Below, in pieces: positions 42,004 to 50,197 of a stretch of 64,000 bases of DNA (the stretch's first letter is position 1; the number at the start of each line of letters is the position of its first letter). The position numbers and the translations under genes are program-made. The notes under the pieces were generated by a model. That model was not told the origin of the DNA, made no database searches, and saw only the letters and a list, made by a program, of their open reading frames with translations. This stretch comes from Mycobacterium sp. ITM-2016-00317 (GTDB taxonomy: Bacteria; Actinomycetota; Actinomycetes; Mycobacteriales; Mycobacteriaceae). The stretch lies in contig NZ_CP134399.1 of NCBI RefSeq assembly GCF_002968295.1, positions 5,270,001 to 5,334,000 of the forward strand, read 5' to 3'.

Positions 42004-42009
42004 TAATGT
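42004..42009 (+). promoter_or_regulatory. Probable -10 element of the beta-lactamase-fold esterase gene
   Basis: TAATGT fits TAnnnT and ends 7 bases before ATG 42017, with no ribosome binding site in the gap. Confidence 0.4.
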
Positions 42010-42016
42010 CGGTCCC

Positions 42017-43186
42017 ATGACCGACGTGGCAGGCCACTGGGAGCCCCGCTTCGACGCGCTGGCCGGCGCCCTGGCCGACGAGGTCGCCGCCGGCGCCGAA
42101 CTCGGCGCGTCGATCGCGGTCGACGTCGACGGCGAGCTGGTGGCCGACATCTGGGCCGGCCACGCTGATCGCGCTAAAACCGTTGCCTGGCAACAGGATA
42201 CGATCGTCAACTTCTGGTCCTGCACCAAGACGTTGACCGCGCTGGCGGCGCTGATGCTCGTCGACCGCGCCGAACTGGACCCGTTCGCGCCGGTGGCCCG
42301 CTACTGGCCGGAGTTCGGCGCCAACGGCAAGGCAGGCATCGAGGTGCGCCACCTGCTGTCGCACACGTCCGGGGTGTCGGGCTGGCAGACCCCGTTCGGC
42401 GTGCAGGACATCTACGACTGGCCCACGGCGACCGCGCATCTGGCCGCGCAGGCGCCGTGGTGGCCGCCGGGATCCGCGTCGGGCTACCACGCGATGAACT
42501 ACGGGCACCTGATCGGCGAGCTGGTCCGCCGCATCACCGGCACGTCACTCAAACAGTTCGTCGCCGAACAGATCGCGACTCCGCTGCAGGCCGACGTCCA
42601 GATCGGGGCGCGGCCCGACGACCATCCCCGCATCGCGGAGTTGGTGGCTCCCCCACCGCGCGAGAGCGGCCTGGAGCGGTTGCCGCCGGACCACCCGGCG
42701 GTGCTGACGTTCGCGGCGTTCCCGCCCGGCGCCTACGGCGTGGCCCACGCCGAAACCGACGCGTGGCGCAGTGCAGACATCGGCGGCGCCAACGGTCACG
42801 GCAACGCCCGCGGCCTGGTCCGCGCGCTGTCACCGATCTCGTTGGGCGGCAGCGCCGGCGGGGTGCGGCTGCTCGGTCCGCGCACCATCGAGCTGATCTT
42901 CACCGAGCAGTCCCGCGGCACCGACAAGGTGCTGTTCGTCCCGCTGCGTTTCGGCATCGGGTTCGGGCTGCCCAGCCCCGACAGCGTCCCCGCCGTACCC
43001 GCGGGCAGGGCCGGCAAGGTGTGCTGGTGGGGTGGCTGGGGCGGCTCGCTGGTGGTGATGGACCTCGAGCGGCGCGCGACGTTCGCCTACGTGATGAACA
43101 AGATGGGCGGCGGCACCACCGGCAATGCCCGCACGCTGCGCTACGCGAGGTTGATCGACGCGGCGCTTCAGGACGCGCGCGGCTGA
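42017..43186 (+). CDS. Beta-lactamase-fold serine hydrolase (family VIII esterase type)
   Basis: A 389-residue cytosolic protein with the class C beta-lactamase/DD-peptidase fold. The active-site Ser-x-x-Lys is SCTK in NFWSCTKTLTA; the Tyr motif lies in SGYHAMNYG, and HTSGVSGW is a usual family landmark. The KTG equivalent is CWWGGWGGS, without Lys, as often in esterases. There is no signal peptide, so cell-wall action is unlikely; an esterase on lipid or xenobiotic substrates fits better. The 3' end overlaps the next, convergent gene by 19 bases. Confidence 0.86.
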   Translation: MTDVAGHWEPRFDALAGALADEVAAGAELGASIAVDVDGELVADIWAGHADRAKTVAWQQDTIVNFWSCTKTLTALAALMLVDRAELDPFAPVARYWPEFGANGKAGIEVRHLLSHTSGVSGWQTPFGVQDIYDWPTATAHLAAQAPWWPPGSASGYHAMNYGHLIGELVRRITGTSLKQFVAEQIATPLQADVQIGARPDDHPRIAELVAPPPRESGLERLPPDHPAVLTFAAFPPGAYGVAHAETDAWRSADIGGANGHGNARGLVRALSPISLGGSAGGVRLLGPRTIELIFTEQSRGTDKVLFVPLRFGIGFGLPSPDSVPAVPAGRAGKVCWWGGWGGSLVVMDLERRATFAYVMNKMGGGTTGNARTLRYARLIDAALQDARG

Positions 43187-43566
43187 TCGCGTGCGGCCAG
43201 CCGGCCGAGCACGTCGCGGCCCACCGTGCCGACGTCCTGCCGCGGTGACGCCGGGATCAGCGTGACGCCGTCGGCGACGCCGGCCGACGCGATGTCGGAG
43301 ATCAGGCCTGCCAGACCGTCGACCGTGCCGACGTAGTGCACCGTGGCCTCGTCCGCGGGATCGAGGCCCTGCTGCTGCGCCGACCGGAAGTCTCCGGCGA
43401 CGGCGATCGTGACGTCCAGGATCACCGCGACGTCGTCGGAACCGGCGCGGATGCGGGCCCGGACCCGCCTGGCCTGCTGCAGATCCTTGGCCGCGACGCG
43501 GACGATCTGCTGGTCGCCGTCGGTCAGCTCGCTCACGCCACCGTCTTCTGCCACGAAAAGCCGCAC
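43168..43566 (-). CDS. Stand-alone protein resembling the C-terminal part of luciferase-like monooxygenases
   Basis: A 132-residue protein with no complete known domain. Its second half (YVGTVDGLAGLISDIASAG, then VADGVTLIPASP) looks like the last helices and strand of bacterial luciferase-like FMN monooxygenases, where G-x-x-x-VA-x-L-I and ADGF occur. The flavin-binding barrel start is lacking. It could be a decayed monooxygenase or an adapted small protein. The frame is intact and GTG 43566 gives a reasonable start (MRLFVAEDGG). Moderate support. Confidence 0.6.
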   Translation of the reverse strand: MRLFVAEDGGVSELTDGDQQIVRVAAKDLQQARRVRARIRAGSDDVAVILDVTIAVAGDFRSAQQQGLDPADEATVHYVGTVDGLAGLISDIASAGVADGVTLIPASPRQDVGTVGRDVLGRLAARDQPRAS

Positions 43567-43615
43567 CCGGTCACGCTATCCAGCGCGGCCGGGTGCGGCC
43601 CAGGTTTGTGCTCAG

Positions 43616-43639
43616 CGCGAGTGCAACAATCGCACGCTC
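43616..43639. repeat. Short relative of the ppa-side palindrome at the 3' end of the TerC gene
   Basis: CGCGAG (43616-43621) and TCGCACGCTC (43630-43639) match the ends of the repeat arm at 41307-41333, with a shorter middle. A GTGC/GCAC stem can form. It covers the stop codon of the TerC gene. Confidence 0.45.
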
Positions 43640-44684
43640 AGCGGCTCGGATCCGGGTGCGGATCGACCGTCGTCTCGTCGTCGGCGCTCGGGGAATCCCC
43701 GTTTGACGTGCCGTTATTGCGGACGTCGTGCACGCGGGTCTTGTACAGGCTGGCCGCGGTGGTCAGCAGCAGCGTGACGATGATCACCCCGAGCGAGAGC
43801 AGCGTCGGGATCTCCGGCACCGGCACGTGCTCGCCGCCGTTGATGAACGGCAGCTCGTTCTCGTGCAGTGCGTGCAGCAGCAGCTTCACGCCGATGAAGC
43901 CCAGGATGATCGCCAGGCCCTGCGACAGGTACACCAGCCGCTTGAGCAGATCGCCGAGCAGGAAGTACAGCTGCCGCAGACCCATCAGCGCGAACACGTT
44001 GGCGGTGAACACCAGGTAGGGCTCGCGGGTCAGACCGTAGATCGCCGGGATCGAGTCCAGCGCGAACAGCAGGTCGGTCGTGCCGAGGGCGATGATGACC
44101 AGGAACATCGGGGTCATCAGCCGCTGGCCGTTGTCCTTGATCCAGAGCTTCAGCCCGTCCCACTCGTCGGTGAACTTCATCCGCTTCTGCGCGAAGCGCA
44201 CCACCGCGTTGTCGCCGTCGTCGTCGTGGTCGCTGTCCTTGACCAGCTTGACCGCGGTGTAGAGCAGGAACGCGCCGAAGATGTAGAACACCCAGGAGAA
44301 CTGCTCGATCGCGACCGCGCCGAGCGCGATGAAGATGCCACGGAAGATCAAGGCCAGGATGATGCCGACGAGCAGCGCCTGCTGCTGGTAGATCCTCGGC
44401 ACCTTGAAGCTGGCCATGATGATCAAGAAGATGAACAGGTTGTCCACCGACAGGCTGTACTCGGTGAGCCAGCCGGCGAAGAACTCGATGCCGAACTGGC
44501 TGCCGTGGAAGAACCACGTCCACAGCCCGAACGCGACCGCCAGGCTCACGTAGAGGGTCAGGTACCCGGCGGTCTCACGCCGGGTCGGCTCGTGCGGGCG
44601 ACGCCCGATCACGATCACGTCGAAAAGCAGGATCGCGATCGTCACGGTGAGCGTGATGCCCCACTCGAGACCACTTACGTTCAT
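43638..44684 (-). CDS. TerC-family membrane protein, probable manganese exporter
   Basis: A 348-residue protein with about nine membrane helices and the acidic intramembrane motifs of the TerC family (TEYSLSVDNLFIF near residue 75 and TTDLLFALDSIPAI near residue 215), whose aspartates probably bind metal. A His/Asp-rich loop (SDHDDDGDN) lies between halves. TerC proteins were named for tellurite resistance, but those behind a yybP-ykoY riboswitch export manganese, and such an element precedes this gene. ATG 44684 has GGAGG in front. Confidence 0.9.
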   Translation of the reverse strand: MNVSGLEWGITLTVTIAILLFDVIVIGRRPHEPTRRETAGYLTLYVSLAVAFGLWTWFFHGSQFGIEFFAGWLTEYSLSVDNLFIFLIIMASFKVPRIYQQQALLVGIILALIFRGIFIALGAVAIEQFSWVFYIFGAFLLYTAVKLVKDSDHDDDGDNAVVRFAQKRMKFTDEWDGLKLWIKDNGQRLMTPMFLVIIALGTTDLLFALDSIPAIYGLTREPYLVFTANVFALMGLRQLYFLLGDLLKRLVYLSQGLAIILGFIGVKLLLHALHENELPFINGGEHVPVPEIPTLLSLGVIIVTLLLTTAASLYKTRVHDVRNNGTSNGDSPSADDETTVDPHPDPSR

Positions 44685-44708
44685 CAAACCTCCGGTCGTC
44701 GTCACACG

Positions 44709-44815
44709 CCGGAGGTCTCTTCCACCACCGCGAAGTGCGGTGGCCCACAGCACCGGTCGTCCGAGGTCGGACGGCGTGATGACGACACCGTGGCGAAGGA
44801 ATACTCCCCTCCAAG
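44709..44815 (-). promoter_or_regulatory. yybP-ykoY manganese riboswitch
   Basis: Read on the minus strand, the leader starts with GGAGGGGAGTA, passes through a GTCATCACGCC-type segment and a GGTGG-rich hairpin, and closes with AGAGACCTCC, which pairs with the first GGAGG. The 5' GGGGAGTA and 3' GAGACC(T) are the conserved marks of this riboswitch class, and TerC genes are one of its best-known targets. Limits are approximate. Confidence 0.8.
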
Positions 44816-44891
44816 CGGCTCATTGTGCCAGCCGGTTGTCCGACACGCGAAACGAGCTGCCCGACGGGGCCAGGCGACTCCGGACGCTGAG

Positions 44892-44897
44892 TAGTTT
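44892..44897 (+). promoter_or_regulatory. Probable -10 element of the NRPS-headed operon
   Basis: TAGTTT fits TAnnnT and ends 6 bases before GTG 44904. No ribosome binding site is seen, so the operon mRNA may be leaderless. Confidence 0.45.
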
Positions 44898-44903
44898 GTA
44901 CCC

Positions 44904-47900
44904 GTGACAGCCATGGATCCAACCCCCGAGATCCCCGCTCAATACCTGCTGTCGGAGCTCGCTTCCCCGCCGCGCACGCTGATCGACATCCTGTACGAGA
45001 CGGCCCGCCGTTACCCCGACGCACCGGCGCTCGACGACGGAACGGTGCAGCTCACCTACGCCGAGCTGATCTCCGACGTCGAGGACAGCGTCGCGTGGCT
45101 CGGCGCCCGCGGGATCGGCCGCGGCGACCGGATCGGGATCCGGATGCCCTCGGGCAGCTATGCGCTCTACGTCGCGATCCTGGCCACGCTGGCCACCGGC
45201 GCGGCCTATGTGCCGGTCGATGCCGACGACCCGCCGGAGCGGGCCGAGCTGGTCTTCGCCGAGGCGCAGGTGGTCGCGGTGATCACCGAGCGCGGGCTGG
45301 TCCGCGGGCCCGGCGCGTCCCGCGGCTGGCGTGCGACGGCGCCGCTGAGCCGGGACGACGCATGGATCATCTTCACTTCCGGGTCGACGGGGACCCCGAA
45401 GGGCGTGGCCGTCACGCACCGCAGCGCGGCGGCGTTCGTCGACGCCGAGGCGCAGCTGTTCCTGCAGGACAACCCGCTGGGCCCGGGGGACCGGGTGTTG
45501 GCGGGGCTGTCGGTGGCGTTCGACGCGTCGTGCGAGGAGATGTGGCTGGCGTGGCGGCACGGCGCCTGTCTGGTGCCCGCGCCGCGCTCGCTGGTGCGCA
45601 GCGGCATGGACCTGGGGCCGTGGCTGGTCTCGCGCGACATCACCGTGGTGTCGACGGTGCCGACGCTGGCCTCGCTGTGGCCGGCCGAGGCGCTGGAGTC
45701 GGTGCGCCTGCTGATCTTCGGCGGCGAGGCCTGCCCGCCGGAGCTGGCCGAACGGCTCGCCGCCGGACCGGATTCGGCGGGCCGCGAGGTGTGGAACACC
45801 TACGGGCCGACCGAGGCCACCGTGGTGGCGTGCGCGGCGCGGTTGGACGGCAGGAGTCCGGTGAGCATCGGGCTGCCGCTGCCCGGATGGGACCTGGCGG
45901 TCGTCGACAAGGACGGACTGCCGGTGGCCCTCGGCGAGGTCGGCGAACTGGTCATCGGTGGGGTCGGCCTGGCCCGGTATCTCGACTCGGACAAGGACGC
46001 CGAGAAGTACGCCGCGCTGCCCTATCCGAGCCCGCTCGCGCTGTGGCCCCGCGCCTACCGCAGCGGGGACCTGGTGCGGCTGGAGTCCGACGGCCTGTAC
46101 TTCGTCGGCCGCGCCGACGACCAGGTCAAGGTCGGCGGCCGCCGCATCGAGCTCGGCGAGGTGGACACCGCGCTGATGAACCTGCCCGGGGTGACCGGCG
46201 GCGCGGCGGCGGTGCGCCGCAGCGCGTCCGGGACGCCGCTGCTGGTCGGCTACGTCGCGGTGGCGCCGGAGCTGGCCGGCGGGTTCGACGTCGCTGCGGC
46301 GCGGGCCCGGCTGTCGGAGTCACTGCCCGCGGCGCTGGTGCCCCGCCTGGTGGTGGTCGACGAACTACCCACCCGCACGTCCGGGAAGGTGGACCGCGAC
46401 GCGCTGCCGTGGCCCGTCGGGGGCACCGACACGGCCGACGCCGCCGACCTCGGGGGCACGCTCGGCTGGCTGGCCGGGCTGTGGCGCGAGGTGCTGGCCG
46501 CGCCCGTCGACGGTCCCGAAGCCGACTTCTACGCCCTCGGCGGCGGTTCGCTGTCGGCGGCGCAACTCGTCTCGGCGTTGCGGCAGCGCTACCCGCAGGT
46601 GACCGTCGCCGACGTCTACGACCATCCGCGGCTGGGCTCGCTGGCCGGATATCTCGACGAGCTCGACCCACCCCCGCCGACGGAGACCCGCGAGGTCGCC
46701 CCGGTGCCGCGGCTGACGCAGGCCGCGCAGGTGGCGCTGAGCGTGCCGCTGGCGCTGCTGACCGGCATGCAGTGGGTGGTGTGGCTGGCGATCGCGAACA
46801 ACCTCGCCGCCGCGATGTCGCTGGCCGACTGGGTGTGGCCGCTCAGCTGGTGGTGGATCCTGGCCGGTTTCCTTCTGTTCGTGACCCCGCCCGGGCGGAT
46901 GAGCATCGCGGTGTTCGGCGCGCGGGTGCTGATCGGCAACCTGCAGCCGGGCACCTACCGCCGCGGCGGCCCGACGCACCTGCGGGTCTGGCTGGCCGAG
47001 CGGCTGGCCGACGCCAGCGGCGCCGAGAACATGGCCGGGGCGCCGTGGCTGGTCTATTACGCGCGGGCGCTGGGCAATTCGGTGGGCAACGGCGTCGACC
47101 TGCACTCGGCGCCGCCGGTGACCGGCATGTTGACCCTCGGGCACCGCTGCTCGATCGAGCCCGAGGTCGACCTGAGCGGGCACTGGATCGACGGCGACCT
47201 GTTCCACGTCGGGCCGATCACCGTCGGCAACGACGCCACCGTCGGGGCCAGGACGTCTCTGCTGCCCGGCGCCGTGGTCGGCAAGAACGCCGACGTCGCA
47301 CCCGGGTCCGCGGTGGTCGGCAAGGTCAAGAACGGCCAGTACTGGAAGGGCTCACCCGCGGTGAAGTCCGGTAAGGCCAAGCATCCGTGGCCCGATCACC
47401 GTCCGCCGCGCGCGCCGCTGTGGGTGGCCGTGTACGGCGTCACGTCGATGCTGCTGGGCGCGCTCCCGCTGGTGGCGCTGGCCGCCGGGCTGGCCGTGAT
47501 CGGCTGGGGTGTGCGCGGCACCCCGACGGTGGTGTCGGCGATCGCACCGGCGCTGGCCTGGCTGGTGCCGGCCACCGCGGCGGCGCTGCTGGTGTACGCG
47601 GTGTTGACCGTGCTCGGCGTGCGGCTGCTCTCGATCGGCCTCGACGACGGCTACCACCCGGTGCGCAGCAGGCAGGGCTGGCAGCTGTGGGCGACCGAAC
47701 GTCTGATGGACGGTGCGCGCAACTACCTGTTCCCGATCTACGCGAGCCTGCTGACGCCGTGGTGGCTGCGGCTGCTCGGCGCGAAAGTCGGTAAGGGCAC
47801 CGAGATCTCGACCGCGCTGGTGATCCCGAAGTTCACCCTCATCGAGGACGGCGCGTTCCTGGCCGACGACACGATGGTCGCCTCCTACGAACTCGGTGGC

Positions 47901-48854
47901 GGCTGGATTCACGTCGCGCCGGCCACCGTGGGCAAGCGGGCGTTCCTGGGCAACTCCGGGATCACCCAGCCCGGCCGGCGGGTGCCCGACGACGGGCTGG
48001 TCGCCGTGCTGTCGGCCACCCCGCACAAGGCCAAGGCCGGCTCGTCGTGGCTGGGCAGCCCGCCGGTGCGGTTGCGCCGCAAGCCGACTGCCGCCGACGC
48101 GCTGCGCACCTTCCACCCGTCGGCGCGGCTGAAGGTGCTGCGCGCGGTGGTGGAGACGTTCCGGTTCGTGCCCGTCGCGGTGACCTTCGCGATCGGGGTC
48201 GCGGTTCTGCTTTCGCTGCAGCAGGTGGCGGTGACCTACGGCTGGCTGTGGACCGTGTTGGCGGCCGGGCCGGTGCTGCTGGCCGCGGGCGCGGTCGCCG
48301 GGATCGTCGCGGTGCTCGCGAAATGGCTTGTGGTCGGCCGGATCGGTGCGATCGAGCATCCGCTGTGGTCGGCGTTCGTCTGGCGCAACGAGGTGTCGGA
48401 CACGTTCGTCGAGACCGTCGCCGCGCCTTGGTTCGCCCGCGCGGCATCGGGTACGCCGGTGATCAACCTGTGGTTGCGGGCCCTGGGCGCGAAGATCGGA
48501 CGTGGCGTGTGGTGTGAGACGTACTGGCTTCCCGAGGCCGATCTGGTGACCCTCGGCGACGGCGCCACCGTGAACCGGGGCTGCGTGGTGCAGACCCATC
48601 TGTTCCACGACAGGATCATGCGCATGGACACCGTCGTGCTGGAACAGGGCGCGACACTGGGGCCGCACTGCGTGGCGCTGCCCGCGGCGCGCATCGGGGC
48701 GGGCGCCACCGTCGGGCCCGCGTCACTGGTGATGCGCGGCGACGAGGTGCCGCCGTCGACCCGGTGGCAGGGCAACCCGATCGCGCCGTGGCTGCCGAAG
48801 AAGAAGCGCTCCGAGACCCCGGAGCCGAAGCCCAAGAAGTCCGCGGCCGCGTGA
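44904..48854 (+). CDS. Single-module NRPS-like synthetase with membrane beta-helix domains (Pls-type), predicted to activate lysine
   Basis: A 1316-residue membrane protein. Residues 20-505 are an adenylation domain with cores A3 (FTSGSTGTPKG), A5 (NTYGPTEA), A7 (YRSGDLV) and A10 (SGKVDRDAL). Residues 520-588 are a carrier domain with phosphopantetheine Ser549 (GGGSLSA). Then come three left-handed beta-helix (hexapeptide) segments, around 740-815, 960-1060 and 1190-1290, separated by membrane helices (about 610-665, 838-910, 1085-1140). There is no condensation or thioesterase domain. This architecture is the 'NRPS terminal domain' family that includes poly-epsilon-lysine synthetase-like proteins. 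Pocket residues Asp207, Ala208, Glu211, Ser250, Ile271, Gly273, Thr299, Val307, Val308 resemble the lysine code. First gene of a coupled operon. Confidence 0.85.
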   Translation: MTAMDPTPEIPAQYLLSELASPPRTLIDILYETARRYPDAPALDDGTVQLTYAELISDVEDSVAWLGARGIGRGDRIGIRMPSGSYALYVAILATLATGAAYVPVDADDPPERAELVFAEAQVVAVITERGLVRGPGASRGWRATAPLSRDDAWIIFTSGSTGTPKGVAVTHRSAAAFVDAEAQLFLQDNPLGPGDRVLAGLSVAFDASCEEMWLAWRHGACLVPAPRSLVRSGMDLGPWLVSRDITVVSTVPTLASLWPAEALESVRLLIFGGEACPPELAERLAAGPDSAGREVWNTYGPTEATVVACAARLDGRSPVSIGLPLPGWDLAVVDKDGLPVALGEVGELVIGGVGLARYLDSDKDAEKYAALPYPSPLALWPRAYRSGDLVRLESDGLYFVGRADDQVKVGGRRIELGEVDTALMNLPGVTGGAAAVRRSASGTPLLVGYVAVAPELAGGFDVAAARARLSESLPAALVPRLVVVDELPTRTSGKVDRDALPWPVGGTDTADAADLGGTLGWLAGLWREVLAAPVDGPEADFYALGGGSLSAAQLVSALRQRYPQVTVADVYDHPRLGSLAGYLDELDPPPPTETREVAPVPRLTQAAQVALSVPLALLTGMQWVVWLAIANNLAAAMSLADWVWPLSWWWILAGFLLFVTPPGRMSIAVFGARVLIGNLQPGTYRRGGPTHLRVWLAERLADASGAENMAGAPWLVYYARALGNSVGNGVDLHSAPPVTGMLTLGHRCSIEPEVDLSGHWIDGDLFHVGPITVGNDATVGARTSLLPGAVVGKNADVAPGSAVVGKVKNGQYWKGSPAVKSGKAKHPWPDHRPPRAPLWVAVYGVTSMLLGALPLVALAAGLAVIGWGVRGTPTVVSAIAPALAWLVPATAAALLVYAVLTVLGVRLLSIGLDDGYHPVRSRQGWQLWATERLMDGARNYLFPIYASLLTPWWLRLLGAKVGKGTEISTALVIPKFTLIEDGAFLADDTMVASYELGGGWIHVAPATVGKRAFLGNSGITQPGRRVPDDGLVAVLSATPHKAKAGSSWLGSPPVRLRRKPTAADALRTFHPSARLKVLRAVVETFRFVPVAVTFAIGVAVLLSLQQVAVTYGWLWTVLAAGPVLLAAGAVAGIVAVLAKWLVVGRIGAIEHPLWSAFVWRNEVSDTFVETVAAPWFARAASGTPVINLWLRALGAKIGRGVWCETYWLPEADLVTLGDGATVNRGCVVQTHLFHDRIMRMDTVVLEQGATLGPHCVALPAARIGAGATVGPASLVMRGDEVPPSTRWQGNPIAPWLPKKKRSETPEPKPKKSAAA

Positions 48855-50197
48855 CATTACGCAAGAGCGCCGCCAAGAAGGGTGCTGCGCCCGTGATCGA
48901 CCCGTACCTGCCCGGGTCGGGCAATTTCGGGTACCGGGTCTCGCGCTACGAGCTCGAGCTGGAGTACAAGGTCGCGATCAACCGGCTGGCCGGCGCGGCC
49001 ACCATCACCGCGGTGACGCTCGCGGAGCTGAAGACGTTCACCCTCGACCTGTCCGACGCGCTGGCGGTGGCCAAGGTCACCGTGAACGGCAAGCGGCCCG
49101 CGCAGTACCGCGCCTCGGCGGGCAAGCTGCACGTCACCTTGTCCGATCGGCTGCCCGCCGGCGCGGCGATGACGGTCGCGGTGCGCTACGGCGGCAACCC
49201 CCGGCCCACCCGAAGCCTGTGGGGCGAAGTCGGTTTCGAGGAGCTCACCGAGGGCGTGCTGGTGGCCGGGCAGCCCAACGGCGCGTCGTCCTGGTTCCCG
49301 TGCGACGACCATCCCAGCGCGAAGGCCAGCTTTCGCGTCCAGATCGCCACGGAGAGCCCGTATTTCGCGTTGGCCAACGGAAAGCTGTTGGACCGCCGGG
49401 CCCGGGCGGGGATGACCACCTGGGTTTACGAACAGGCCGAACCGACGTCGACGTATCTGATCACGCTGCAGATCGGCATGTACGGACGGCATCGGATGGC
49501 CAAGAACGGCGTCGAGATGTTCGCGGTGCTGCCCGACCGGCTGCGGGACGACTTCGAGCACGACTTCGCCCGCCAGCCGCAGATGATGAAGCTGTTCACC
49601 AAGCTGTTCGGGCCCTATCCGCTGGCCACCGGATACACCGTGGTGGTGACCGACGACGACCTGGAAATACCCCTTGAGGCGCAAGGCATCTCGATCTTCG
49701 GCGCCAACCACTGCGACGGCCGCCGGGGGTCGGAGCGGTTGATCGCCCACGAGCTGGCGCACCAGTGGTTCGGCAACTCGGTCACGGCGCAGCGCTGGCG
49801 CCACATCTGGCTGCACGAGGGCTTCGCGTGCTACGCGGAGTGGCTGTGGTCCGAGCACTGCGGTGAGCGCACCGCCGACGAGTGGGCCCGCCACTACCAC
49901 CACCGGCTGCGGCATTCGGCGCAGGACCTGGTGCTGGCCGACCCGGGCCCCCGCGACATGTTCGACGACCGCGTCTACAAGCGTGGCGCGCTCACCCTGC
50001 ACGCCCTGCGCGGACGCCTCGGAGATGCCGACTTCTTTGCGCTACTACGGGATTGGACGGACCGCCACCGGCACTCCAGCGTGGTCACCGACGACTTCAT
50101 CGCGCTGGCCGCCCGGTACACCGACGAATCGCTGCGCCGACTGTGGACGGCGTGGCTGTACTCACCGGAGGTCCCTGCGCTGGACGCGGGGCCGTGA
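48851..50197 (+). CDS. Short M1-family zinc aminopeptidase
   Basis: A 448-residue metallopeptidase with the M1 N-terminal beta-saddle (residues 20-210) and thermolysin-like catalytic domain. Zinc site: HELAH with the distal Glu in HEGFACYAEW. The amine-recognising Glu is probably in PLEAQGIS, taking the place of GAMEN, as in other short actinobacterial M1 enzymes. The C-terminal helical domain of full-size M1 enzymes is missing. No signal peptide, so cytosolic. GTG 48851 overlaps the stop of the NRPS-like gene (GTGA). In this operon it could act on the amino-acyl product; inference only. Confidence 0.88.
   Translation: MTLRKSAAKKGAAPVIDPYLPGSGNFGYRVSRYELELEYKVAINRLAGAATITAVTLAELKTFTLDLSDALAVAKVTVNGKRPAQYRASAGKLHVTLSDRLPAGAAMTVAVRYGGNPRPTRSLWGEVGFEELTEGVLVAGQPNGASSWFPCDDHPSAKASFRVQIATESPYFALANGKLLDRRARAGMTTWVYEQAEPTSTYLITLQIGMYGRHRMAKNGVEMFAVLPDRLRDDFEHDFARQPQMMKLFTKLFGPYPLATGYTVVVTDDDLEIPLEAQGISIFGANHCDGRRGSERLIAHELAHQWFGNSVTAQRWRHIWLHEGFACYAEWLWSEHCGERTADEWARHYHHRLRHSAQDLVLADPGPRDMFDDRVYKRGALTLHALRGRLGDADFFALLRDWTDRHRHSSVVTDDFIALAARYTDESLRRLWTAWLYSPEVPALDAGP

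Noticed and set aside
43638..44684. Tellurium resistance gene
   Set aside because: The TerC name is historical. No other ter genes are near, and a manganese riboswitch precedes it.
45095..47374. A 759-codon frame inside the NRPS-like gene
   Set aside because: Same strand, different frame, with Arg/Gly/Ala-rich content and no domain; the overlapping frame has all adenylation motifs.
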